A stretch of 64,000 bases of DNA from Candidatus Roslinia caecavium (GTDB lineage: Bacteria > Bacillota > Clostridia > Monoglobales > Monoglobaceae). Of this stretch, positions 1 to 9,813 are shown piece after piece. A program made the translations under genes and the position numbers. The DNA lies in assembly GCA_904419955.1 (NCBI GenBank), contig CAJFTO010000014.1, positions 1 through 64,000 of the forward strand, written 5' to 3'. Positions within the stretch are counted from its first letter, which is position 1. Each line of letters begins with the position of its first letter. A model generated the notes under the pieces. The model searched no databases, was not told the DNA's origin, and worked only from the letters and a program-made list of their open reading frames with translations.

Positions 1-64
1 GTTAAGCTTCCCTACGCTGAAAATACTTGGTGGGCGACCGCCCGGGAACATAGGTAGTTGCCGG
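1..64 (+). rRNA. rrf: 5S ribosomal RNA, 3' part (truncated by window edge)
   Basis: The first bases match the conserved 3' half of bacterial 5S rRNA: the GTTAAGCTTC segment, then the TACTTGGTGGGCGACCGCC hairpin region, the GGGAACATAGG strand and a terminal AGTTGCCGG that closes helix I. It is followed within about 7 bases by a strong intrinsic terminator, as expected at the end of an rRNA operon. The 5' half and any 16S/23S genes lie upstream of the window. The exact 3' end is an estimate. Confidence 0.87.
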
Positions 65-70
65 AACACG

Positions 71-98
71 ACCGATACGTTTACGTATCGGTCTTTTT
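71..98 (+). terminator. Intrinsic terminator of the rRNA operon
   Basis: A perfect 10-bp inverted repeat (ACCGATACGT, TT loop, ACGTATCGGT) is followed by CTTTTTT. It sits just after the 5S rRNA end and separates the rRNA operon from the next gene. Confidence 0.92.
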
Positions 99-131
99 TG
101 ATTTGTGTAATATTGTATTTACAAAATTTTA

Positions 132-160
132 TTGACTGAATCTTTGTTTTAGGATAAGAT
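132..160 (+). promoter_or_regulatory. Sigma-A promoter for the GLUG-repeat gene
   Basis: TTGACT (132-137) and TAAGAT (155-160) are separated by exactly 17 bases. The predicted transcript starts near 167 and runs into AGGAGG (226-231), 6 bases before the ATG at 238. Confidence 0.7.
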
Positions 161-237
161 ATATATATCGTCAATTCTTATAAAACGTAAATAAAGCTAC
201 ATTTATATAAACAGATATTATAATTAGGAGGCATAAT

Positions 238-3200
238 ATGAAAAATATAGCGAAACGGTTTATATGTAGGTCGCTTGTTTTGGCTATGCTGGCGCTGCTC
301 CTGCCAACTGGCGCGGGTACGCTCACGGTCAGAGCTTACAGCGGCGGCGACGGTACTGAAGATAATCCATATCTGATCTCGTCGGCGGAGGACATGATAG
401 AACTGGCGACGGCTGTCAACGGAGGAAACAGCTATAGCGGCGTGTATTTTGCGGTCGCGAATGATATAGATCTTGAAGGATGCGAAGAAAATCAATGGAC
501 CCCGATAGCCAGTAGTTGGTCAACACCATTTAGGGGAACTTTTAACGGTTGCGGATCGTGATAAGCGGATTGTATATTAATAACGGTTCCGACTTTCAAG
601 GTTTGTTTGGTTGTCTTAACAACTACGGATCAATACTTAATCTCGGCGTATCCGGCTCGGTCAGAGGTCATAACTATGTAGGCGCAGTTGTCGGCGAGAG
701 CTGGGGTACAGTAAGCGACTGCTATAATGCCGGCGCTATAACCGGAGGTAACTATGTAGGCGGCATAGTTGGCTATAACGGCGGGAGAGTAACCGGGTGT
801 TATAATACCGGCGACGTAGCCGGATACTATGAGACCGGCGGTATAGCCGGCTATAATATCGGCGATGTAAGCAATTGTTATAACGTAGGAACGATATCTG
901 GTGGCGGCGGCGTGGTTGGCTATAATCATAATCAATTTACTGAAGGTAGAATAACGAATAGTTACACACTTGCGGGATCTGCATCACGAAACGGCTATGG
1001 CTCTCCGTTGACTTCTGAGCAGTTCGCAGATCAGTCAGCTTTTACCGGCTGGGATTTCACGTCTACATGGACAATGAGCAACTGGCTGGGAAGACCTGTT
1101 CTGAAGAGCAGTATAGAGGGAGGTTCGGGAACGGAAGAAGATCCGTATATTATCCCGGACCTTGAAATGCTCGAGAAGTTCCGCGACAGTGTAAACTCAG
1201 GTACTACGTATGTGGGCGAGTATATAAAACTCACGGATAACATAGATATGTCCGAAAGCTACGGCGAGACTGCGGGCAAAGACGACGCGGCGGTATCGTG
1301 GACTCCGATAGGAGATAGATCGCACTCATTCCAGGGAAACTTTAACGGCGGCGGATACGAGATAAGCGGGCTGTATATCAATAACAGTGAAGCTAATTAC
1401 CAGGGTTTGTTCGGTTATCTTGGCCCCGGCGGAACGATACATGAGCTCGGCGTTTCCGGCTTGGTCGCCGGCGGTTACTCTGCCGGAGGCGTGGTTGGCT
1501 ATAGCCGGGGCGACGTAAGCGCTTGTTATAACGCCTGCACCGTAACCGGCAGCAGCGCCACCGGCGGCGTGGTCGGCTCCAGCTCCGGTTCTGTAGGCGG
1601 CAGTTATAACATTGGCTCTGTAATTGTCACAGGCGACAATGCCGGAGGCGTGATCGGATATAACTTTGGCGACGTAAGCTCTTGTTATAATGCAGGAACG
1701 GTCGAGGGCGGGTTAAATGTCGGCGGAGTAATCGGCTATAACCTTGGCGAAGTAAGTTCTTGCTATAACACCGGAAACTTAATCGGCGAAGGATCCCATG
1801 TAGGCGGCATTGTCGGATTTAATTTAAACGGAGCCATAGTAAACGCTTGTTATAACAACGGCGACATAAAAGGCGATACAAGCGTCGGAGGCGTGGTAGG
1901 TATAAACAATTCTAACGCCACGGTAAGCTCTTCTTATAACATCGGCTTTGTGAGCGGCAACGAAGATGTCGGCGGCGTGGTCGGCGCAAACGAGGGCGTT
2001 GTAACTCACACTTATTACAATAATGAAGTATATGCAGCTCCGGACGATATGGAAGGGGCTACAGGCAAGACGACGGAGCAGTTCGCGTCCGGCGAGGTAA
2101 CATGGCTTTTACAAAGAGGTTATGAGGAAACAGGAGACCTGATGTATCAGGTATGGGGGCAGACGCTTTCGGGCGAGACTCCGGACGCGTGTCCGGTACT
2201 GACGAACGATAGTACAAAGGCGGTACTGAAAGCAACGTTTATGACGACGGACGAGCATGCGGATTCTTTTACAGAATACGCGGTGGAGTACGTCAATATG
2301 AATGATACCGTGACGCTCCCACAGACTCCTTCGACTATAAACAAAACCGAATTCGCATATTGGACTACCAGCGCGGATACGGCGGCGAATCCGCCGTCTA
2401 ATACGCAGGATAACGCATTTGACGCTTCGATAGGCCTGACGGAGGACGCGACGGTATACGCGGTATATGCGAGACAGTTCATATCTACCGATGTTTCGAC
2501 GAAGATATATCTGCACGTCGGCGATAGTATCGATCTGGATTTGAATGATTATATACGGTTCGCGGACGAGGGCTTGAGCGTTCAATCCGGCATATTCAAT
2601 TTTGAGGTAGCGCAAGGCTCTGCGCTCCCTTCGGGGTTAAGTTTGAGCGACGGGCGGATAACAGGAACGACTACGACGGCTGAAATAACGAACGTATCTG
2701 TTACTGTGACTGACACGGAGCCATACGTATCGCTTGCGGCGCTCGATCCAGATCCCGCGGTTGTGACGGCTAATCTGACGTTTTCGTTCACTATAACCGA
2801 TAATTTGGAAGAAACCTTTACAGTAGATCCTTCTGATGCATACGGCAACACCTATTTTATAGAAGACAGAGAGGACATGGAGGCGCTAGCGAAATACACA
2901 ATTAGAAATTCAGGCGTAGGTTTGACTTTTAAGGTGAAGAATAATATAGATCTTGGAGGAAGCGAGGAGAATCCATGGACGCCTATAGGCTTTAGTTTTC
3001 GGTTCCGTGGAACTTTCGACGGCGACGGGCACAAGATAAGCGGGCTGTATATAAATAACATATATAACGGTTATCAAGGCTTGTTCGGCGCTCTCGGTAA
3101 CGGCGGCACAATACGCAGTCTCGACGTATCCGGCTCGGTTACGGGCGGCGGCGATGTAGGAGGCGTGGTCGGCTATAACTACGGCGGCGAAGTAAGCGAT

Positions 3201-5607
3201 TGCTGTTATTCAGGATATGTAACCGGGACTTACGATGTAGGAGGCGTGGTAGGTTATAACAATACGGGCGGCATAGTAATAGATTGCTATAACACCGGCG
3301 TCGTAAACGGCAGCAGTTCCTATGTAGGAGGCGTGGTCGGATATAACAATACGGGCGGCACAGTATTAAATTGTTATAACGCCGGCGGCGTAAACGGCAG
3401 CGGCGTCAATGTAGGCGATGTAGGAGGCGTGGTCGGCAATAACAATACTGGCGCTATAGTAAGAAATTGCTATAACACCAACTTGGTCGTCGGCGATCAT
3501 TTTGTTGGCGGCGTGGTAGGTCATAACCTTGGCGGTGAAGTAAGCGGTTGCTATAATAGCGGCGACATAAACGGCAGTTCTATTTCAGGAGGCGTGGTCG
3601 GCTATAACAATACAGGCGGTATAGTAGTAGATTGCTATAACACCGGCGGCGTAATCTGTAGCGGGTACGACGTTGGCGGCGTGGTCGGCTATAACTATGG
3701 CATAGAAGTAAGCGCTTGTTATAACACAGGAATGGTATCGGGCAGTTTCAATGTAGGCGGCGTGATCGGCTCAAACGCAGGTACAGGTACGGTAACCAAC
3801 AGCTACTACAATAGCGACGTATATAGGGACGGCGACAGTACGTCCGGCGTTACCGGCATGACGACGGAGCAGTTCGCGTCCGGCGAGGTGGCGTACCTCC
3901 TGCAGGACGCTCAGGAGGAAGTAGAGGGAGTTAAGCCTCAGGTATGGGGACAGACGCTTTCGGGCGATCACAAGCGACGTTACAAGGTCGATACTGAAAG
4001 TATCGTTTATGATCGCGGGCGAGACCGAGGGTTCTTATACCGAATACGCGGCGGCTTACGCAAATCCGAACGGTACTATAACCTTACCGCAGAACCCGAC
4101 TTCAGACGAGTATAAATTTACTAAGTGGTCGCAGACTCAGAGCTTAGGCGGAGCCGCTTTCACGGATCAGACGCCGGTTACGGCGGATACGACCGTATAC
4201 GCCGTAGTCGAGGAGATGTACGGAAGTACGGACGGAGAAAAGAAGATAGAGACGACTTACGGTACGGCGGCGACTCAGGACCTTTCGAAATATATGACAT
4301 ACGCGGCCGGAACGGAAGCGTCCGGAAGGTTTACGTATGAGATAACCGGCGGAAATATAGACGACGATAATCTTACGAATAACGGTAATAAAATTAACGC
4401 GACGATAGACGGCGACACGCTGACTATCCCGGCGGATACCAACGCCGACGCGTATACGATCAAGATAAAGGCTACGGCGAAAGAGCCGGAGATATCTCTG
4501 GCCTCGGCGGACTACGGTACGGAACCGGTAAGCCTCGACGTAACAGTCGACGTAAACAAGGCGGCGTCGTCCGTAAGCGTCGCTCCGACGGCGAACGCGC
4601 TTACCTACAACGGAGATGCGCTGGCGCTCGTAACGGCCGGAGAGGCTGTAGGCGGAACGCTGGTATACCGTCTCGGCGACGAGGGCGAATATACGGAGAA
4701 TATACCGCAGGCGACGGATGCAGATACATATACGGTATGGTACATGGTTCGGGGCGATAATAACCACAACGATACCGAACCGCAGAGCGTTGAAGTAACT
4801 ATTGAAAAGCAGCCCGCGCCGACGGCTACTCCGATAGCCACGGCAACAGCGGCTCCAACGGAAGCGCCAACGGCGCTCCCCGCTCCTACGTCTACGGCGA
4901 CAATAGAACCAACAGCGATTCCGACAGCAACTGCGACTCCGGCTCCAACGTCAACGCCTAAGCCGACGGCGACGATCATTCCTACGGCGACTCCGGCTCC
5001 GACAGAAGAACCGACGGCGGTTCCCACTGCAACGCCAAGCGCAACGGCTACAGCGATACCGATACCGCCGCAGACGCCGGCGCCGACTGCAACAGCAGTC
5101 CCAACAGCGACGCCTGAGTCAACGTCAACGCCTGAACCTACGGCGACGGCGCCAATAAAGCCGCCGGTTGCGACAGCTACGGCCGCTCCAACAGAAGCGC
5201 CAACGGCTACGCCGGCTGCAACTGCAACGGCAGAGCCAACGGAAGCGCCAACGGCAAGTCCTGCGGCGACCGCGATCCCAACGGCGCTCCCGGTTCCTAC
5301 GTCTACGGCGACGCCCACGTCAACGCCTGAACAAACGGCGACTCCGGATCCAATTTTAGACTGGTCGGTTTCGGAAATCGAGAACGGGGCGATAATCGTA
5401 ACGGCTCCGACGGATACGCCTGCGGGAGAGGAAAATTATCTTTATGTCGCTAAATATACCGACGACGGTATTCTTGAAGATATAGAGATATGCAGGTTTA
5501 CGACCGAAGCGGGCAGGACGGAGTATGTTTTTGAGCCGAATAGGATCGTAGAAAACGAAAACGTTCGTATTATGCTGTGGGATGGAGCTATGAGACCGCT
5601 TATCTAA
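238..5607 (+). pseudogene. Large secreted GLUG-repeat surface protein, broken by two frameshifts
   Basis: Read through its frameshifts, this encodes an exported protein of about 1,780 residues. It begins with a signal peptide (MKNIAKRF..., hydrophobic LVLAMLALLLP). Three blocks of GLUG-type repeats follow (recurring units like VGGVVGYN...SCYNTG), each block opening with an FRGTFxGxGxxISGLYINN segment. InlB/Flg_new-like repeats lie between and after them. A Pro/Thr/Ala-rich linker of about 180 residues and an 80-residue module ending MLWDGAMRPLI close the protein. Frame is lost near 556, where a G-Y-V-I-S stretch lacks one base compared with the homologous repeats at 1354 and 3032. It is lost again near 3967, where the copy of the sequence at 2167-2240 is 23 bases shorter. 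The second shift restores the original frame. GLUG and InlB-like proteins are usually cell-surface adhesins. As sequenced, only a secreted 107-residue stub would be made. Confidence 0.8.
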
Positions 5608-5642
5608 GGAACCAATAACTGCCGCAAGAATATAAATGATTT

Positions 5643-5682
5643 TAAAGCGGATCGCCGAGGGTTTTACGGCGGTCCGCTTTTG
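5643..5682 (+). terminator. Intrinsic terminator after the GLUG gene
   Basis: Stem AAGCGGATCGCCG / CGGCGGTCCGCTT around an AGGGTTTTA loop, followed by TTTTGATTT. Confidence 0.85.
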
Positions 5683-5754
5683 ATTTCGGACATGTAATAA
5701 TATCCCTAAGTTTTGCATAAAATTAACTAATACTAAACTTAGGATGTGTTGTCA

Positions 5755-6522
5755 ATGTTTTACGCGATCAAGAAAAATACTTTGATTTTTGCGGTTTGCG
5801 CCGCGGCGCTTATAATAGCCGCTTCCGTTGTTATGATAAAAAATTTTACGCAGGCCCCGGGCGGATATGAATCGAGCGTTGCGACATCGGCCGAGAGCGG
5901 CAGGGTTATACTTATCGACGCCGGACACGGCGGTATTGACGGCGGCGCGTCGGTGGACGGAGTGTTGGAGAAGGATATTAATTTAAAAATAGCGTCGATT
6001 TTAAGCGATTATATAAATATAGGCGGAGACTGCGCCGTTATGACTCGGGAGAGCGACGTATCTCTGGGAAAAGAAAGCGGCGATACCGTCAGAGGGCAAA
6101 AGCGGAACGATTTAAAGGCCCGGGTCGATATGATGGGGTCGACCGGCGCGGATATCATGGTCAGCATACATATGAATAAGTTCGAGCAATCCCAATATAG
6201 AGGCGCGCAGGTAATATACGCCGAGAACGTTGAAGACAGTATGTATCTTGCCGAGAGTATCCAGACGGCGCTAAGAGAAATCGATCCTGAGAACGAGAGA
6301 CAGATCAAGAAAAACGAGACCGGAGTGTATCTGCTCAAAAACGCGACGATCCCGTCCGTCATAGTTGAATGCGGGTTTATGTCTAATCCGGAAGAACTGA
6401 GTTTATTGCAAAGCGAGGAGTATCAAAAAAAGATCGCCATGTCGATTTACAAGGGAATAGAGCGGTATTATAGTTCAGCAAACGAAAGCGGTGGAGCGGC
6501 GAATGATCTTGGTTCGCAATAA
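5755..6522 (+). CDS. cwlD: N-acetylmuramoyl-L-alanine amidase, CwlD-like
   Basis: An Amidase_3 family peptidoglycan hydrolase that cleaves the bond between N-acetylmuramic acid and L-alanine. An N-terminal membrane anchor (residues 8-28, LIFAVCAAALIIAASVVMI) is followed by the zinc-dependent catalytic domain: VILIDAGHGG (zinc ligand H58), the glutamate of GVLEKDINL (E72), the histidine of VSIHMN, and the catalytic glutamate of VIVECGFMSNPEE. Length (255 aa) and the single anchor match CwlD, which makes muramic-delta-lactam in spore cortex; other membrane-anchored amidases remain possible. ATG 5755 is preceded by AGGA (5741-5744); a GTG at 5746 would add three residues but sits too close to that site. 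The gene stands alone between two terminators, downstream of the broken GLUG gene. Confidence 0.85.
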   Translation: MFYAIKKNTLIFAVCAAALIIAASVVMIKNFTQAPGGYESSVATSAESGRVILIDAGHGGIDGGASVDGVLEKDINLKIASILSDYINIGGDCAVMTRESDVSLGKESGDTVRGQKRNDLKARVDMMGSTGADIMVSIHMNKFEQSQYRGAQVIYAENVEDSMYLAESIQTALREIDPENERQIKKNETGVYLLKNATIPSVIVECGFMSNPEELSLLQSEEYQKKIAMSIYKGIERYYSSANESGGAANDLGSQ

Positions 6523-6581
6523 TAGCCGCGCCTCGAGCTTTTGGATACATTATATATAATTAAGATCTGTTTATAACATAA

Positions 6582-6625
6582 CAAAAAAGAACGCTTGCGA
6601 TTGGAGTTGCAGCGTTCTTGTTATT
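6582..6625. terminator. Bidirectional terminator between convergent genes
   Basis: Stem AAGAACGCT (6588-6596) / AGCGTTCTT (6611-6619). On the minus strand it is followed by TTTTTTG, serving the BspA-type gene; on the plus strand by a weaker GTTATTAT tail, serving the amidase gene. Confidence 0.75.
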
Positions 6626-6731
6626 ATATGGTCGAAAATATGAGACCTGATCACATACCTCGACATACTGCGCTGTGTATATACGGCGTATAAACGCGTT
6701 TTGACGCTGCGCGCATATGTAAGGACCGCGG

Positions 6732-9499
6732 CTAATTGACGGTCAGCTCGATCGGATCTTCAAGCGGTGAGAGAGATTCGAGACTCTCCCATATAAAAAG
6801 TTTAAGCGTCGGGTTTTCGCCCGCGTCGATATTCACGGTTATTTTTTGCTCCTCGTCATTCTTAGCGGAGTAATCGATCGTTTTAATATCTCTGACGCAG
6901 TTTGCTTCGGCGTCCGCATACGCCGCGAGGACTATCTTAGCGTCGGTAATGTCGTAGCCGGTGTAATTGGATACTAAAAGCTCGAACGCGTACCCGCCGT
7001 CGGCCTCTTCGGTAACGGAAGAGATCTTCGCGTCTATATACAAGTACCAAAATTCAAGGTTGTTTGCCTCGGCGTATTCCTCGGCGCAAGAACCGCCTCT
7101 CCCGATTATAGTTATGTCGTAATTTTCAATGCCAAACGCGTTGTCTGCTATAGATTTAACGTTGGGCGGGATCGTAACGCGGGCGCGGCAATTTGCAAAC
7201 ATACTGTCGCCGATCGAGCTTAGCCCTCTCCCGATTTTTATGTTTTCGAGATTGGAACAATCGGCGAACGCTCCTATCCCGGTGTTTTTTACGCTGTCAG
7301 GAATTTCTAACGCTTTCAGCGCTACGCAGTTTGCGAACGCATAGTCGCCGATATTTACGACGCCGTCCGGAATAGTTACGCCGTCCAGCCATTCGCAGTC
7401 ATAAAAGGCGTAGTCGGCTATCGTCGCGGTTCCCGGTCTTATCTCTCTTGATTCGTATATGACGTATGGAAAATCCGTGTTATCCCTACATTCGATCAGG
7501 CAATTGCCTATGTAGAGCAGTGAATCGCTCCAATTATCATCATTGTTATAGTACGCGGTGTTGGCGAAAGCCGATCTGCCAATATCGGATACGCTGTCCG
7601 GGAGTTCGATCCAATCGAGTTTTTCGCAGGCCGAAAAAGCGCCGTCGCCTATGGATACTACGCCGTCTTCTACGGTCAAGCTCTCGAGGCCGCAGTAGTA
7701 GAAGGCTTCGCCGCCTATTGTTCTGACGGAGGACGGAATAGTTATATCCGTTAAGGAGCCGCACTGCACAAAAGCGCCGTCGCCTATGTATTTGATATTT
7801 TGCGGGAGTTGGATACCGGAAAGTTTACCGCACCCAAAAAACATTCCCGTACTGACACCGGGCAGTCCGGTTCCGATTTGCGCGTTTTCGAGAGCCGAGC
7901 ACGATCTAAAAGCGTATTCTCCGACGCGTTCGACGCTGTCCGGGATCGTTATATCGTAAGGTTTGCGCAGCCGTAAAACGCGTGATCGGCGATCGACCTC
8001 GTATCCGGTCTTATCTCATAGCCGCCGCTTATCCCGATGTCCGCTTGGATCAAGCAGTCGCCGATATACAAAACGTCGTCGGTCCAGTTTGCCGGGTCTT
8101 TATAATACGCGGTACCCGCAAAAGCGGATTCGCCTATATCGATCGCTCCGCCGGGAAGAATTATTTCAGAGAGGTCGGTACATGAACTAAACGCGCGTTC
8201 GCAAATTTCGGTAACGCTTTCGGGTATGGTTATGCTCTTCAACGCCGGACATGATGAAAAAGAGAGTTTGCCGATATACGTAAGGCCGGAGCCGAACTCG
8301 ACGTCGGCGAGCGAGGAGCAGTCTTCAAAAGCGCCGTCCTGGATCTCGGCCGCGCCGTCGGGGATCTTTATAACGGTCAAACTGTCGCAATTCCAAAACG
8401 CGTTTTCTCCGATAGAGGTCACAGGCGTGTCTTGGATACTATCCGGTATCTCTAATTCGATCGGGGAGCCGGTATATCCGCTTATGGTCGCTTCGCCGTC
8501 GTTTATCGCGTATATTAACGCGCAATCCGCGTCCGGGATGGAATAGGTAAAATTGAGCTTGCTGAGCAGAACCGAATTGTTTTCGCCAATATTTAGGTTA
8601 TTCCAGCGATCGTGTCCGGCGTTATAGATCGCTCTGTCCAGCCGGCCGCAATTTTCAAAGACCTCGGAGCCTATATCTGTAACTCCGCCGCCGATAGTAA
8701 CGCCGATCAATTGAGAATTATCGTAAAAAGCCCTGTCGCCTATACTCGCTACGCTGTCGGGAATAATTATCCTCGGCGCGAGCGAGCATGAACGAAACGC
8801 GCTTTCGCCTATATATTTAACTCCTTCGGGGATAGCGGCGCTTCTGAGATAGGAGCAGCCGTAGAACGCGTAGTCGCCTATGCTTACTACGCTGTCGGGA
8901 ATGGTAACGCTCGAGAGCATCCTGGCTGCGCTAAACGCATTCGAAGCGATCGAAACCGTTCCCGGTTTTATCTCGTACGAGTTTGAAATATTATAAGCCG
9001 CTTCGATCAAGTGATTGCTGATATATAGCGCGCCGTCCGTCCAATTATTGTCGTTGTCATAGTATTCGGTTCCTGAAAACGCGTCCGAGCCTATGCGTTC
9101 AACGCTGTCCGGAATCGTTATCCCACTGAGTTTTTCGCAATTGTAAAAGGCGCGGTCGCCAATAGAGGTAACGCTGTCGGGAATTTCTATGCTTTCAAGA
9201 TCGTTTAGCTCTGAAAAGGAATTGGCGCCTATGGATACGACCGGCGATCCATTTATCTCGGACGGTATTTGGACAGATACGGCGTCTTCGCTGCAATCCG
9301 TTATTTCTATTCCATATGGATACATTTGATAACTTAAATATTCATAGGAGCCGTGTGAAGCAGAGCTCTGATCCGAGCTTGTTTGAACGATGTCAATATT
9401 TTTGAAGTCCTGAGCGGTCGCTGCGCCTACGGAAGGGATCAGCGCGGTCGCTAAGGTAAAACTGGATATGATTTTTACTATGTTTTTTAATATTTTCAT
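6732..9499 (-). pseudogene. Secreted BspA-type leucine-rich-repeat protein, one frameshift
   Basis: The first 516 codons (9499 to 7949) encode a signal peptide (MKILKNIVKIISSFTLATAL...) followed by BspA/LRR_5 repeats of about 23 residues, typified by xxSVTSIGDRAFYNCEKLxxITIPD. Reading stops at TAA 7951-7949, but the next frame continues the repeats at once (DITIPDSVERVGEYAFRS...), joining an open frame that runs to 6732. One missing base near 7954/7955 (expected CTTACGGATATA, seen CTTACGATATA on the coding strand) explains the break. The repaired protein would be about 920 residues. It ends with a non-repeat module of about 100 residues carrying LKLFIWESLESLSPLEDP, like the C-termini of other exported proteins here. 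BspA-type proteins are generally surface adhesins. GGAGGG precedes the ATG at 9499. Confidence 0.8.
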
Positions 9500-9528
9500 A
9501 ATAACCCTCCACCGTAATAATTTATAAT

Positions 9529-9558
9529 ATTATAACATGTTTTAGCTATATGTGTCAA
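9529..9558 (-). promoter_or_regulatory. Promoter of the BspA-type gene
   Basis: Read on the minus strand: TTGACA (9558-9553), an 18-base spacer, TATAAT (9534-9529). It lies about 30 bases upstream of the start codon at 9499. Confidence 0.7.
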
Positions 9559-9703
9559 ACAAAAATGATAATTTATGTTTAATATTGTTGTAAAATGTTG
9601 AATTTTCGATAGAAATGTTGTTATTTTTTAGTTATAAACGTTCTTTTGTTATATTAATAGCGGAATCGATTATTATCTTGCGCTTAAGTTTAAGCCCATA
9701 TAT

Positions 9704-9743
9704 AAAAAATACGTCTTAAACGCCGCATTGGCGCTTAAGACGT
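9704..9743 (-). terminator. Intrinsic terminator of the SLH protein gene
   Basis: Inverted repeat ACGTCTTAA.CGCC / GGCG.TTAAGACGT (9711-9743), followed on the minus strand by ATTTTTTATA. It lies about 70 bases downstream of the SLH gene stop at 9814. With the promoter at 9529-9558 it accounts for most of the 314-base gap. Confidence 0.85.
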
Positions 9744-9813
9744 AAATAATAGGAAGTTTTAACGGCGTCCGATGTAATTTGGATCACAGCGGAAACCGCT
9801 TAGTTTAACGGTT

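Noticed and set aside
600-2000. GLUG-encoding DNA repeats as a CRISPR-like or mobile repeat array
   Set aside because: The repeats are imperfect, in frame and protein-coding; there are no fixed repeats with unique spacers.
549-4115. Treating the 1,188-codon GLUG frame as a separate gene
   Set aside because: Its TTG start has no ribosome binding site and it begins in the middle of a repeat whose first half is in the preceding frame with the signal peptide. It is one broken gene.
4605-5318. Open minus-strand frame of 237 codons rich in Val/Gly/Ala
   Set aside because: It is the complement of the Pro/Thr/Ala-rich linker in the GLUG gene, whose repetitive codons leave the other strand open. No ribosome binding site and no plausible protein.
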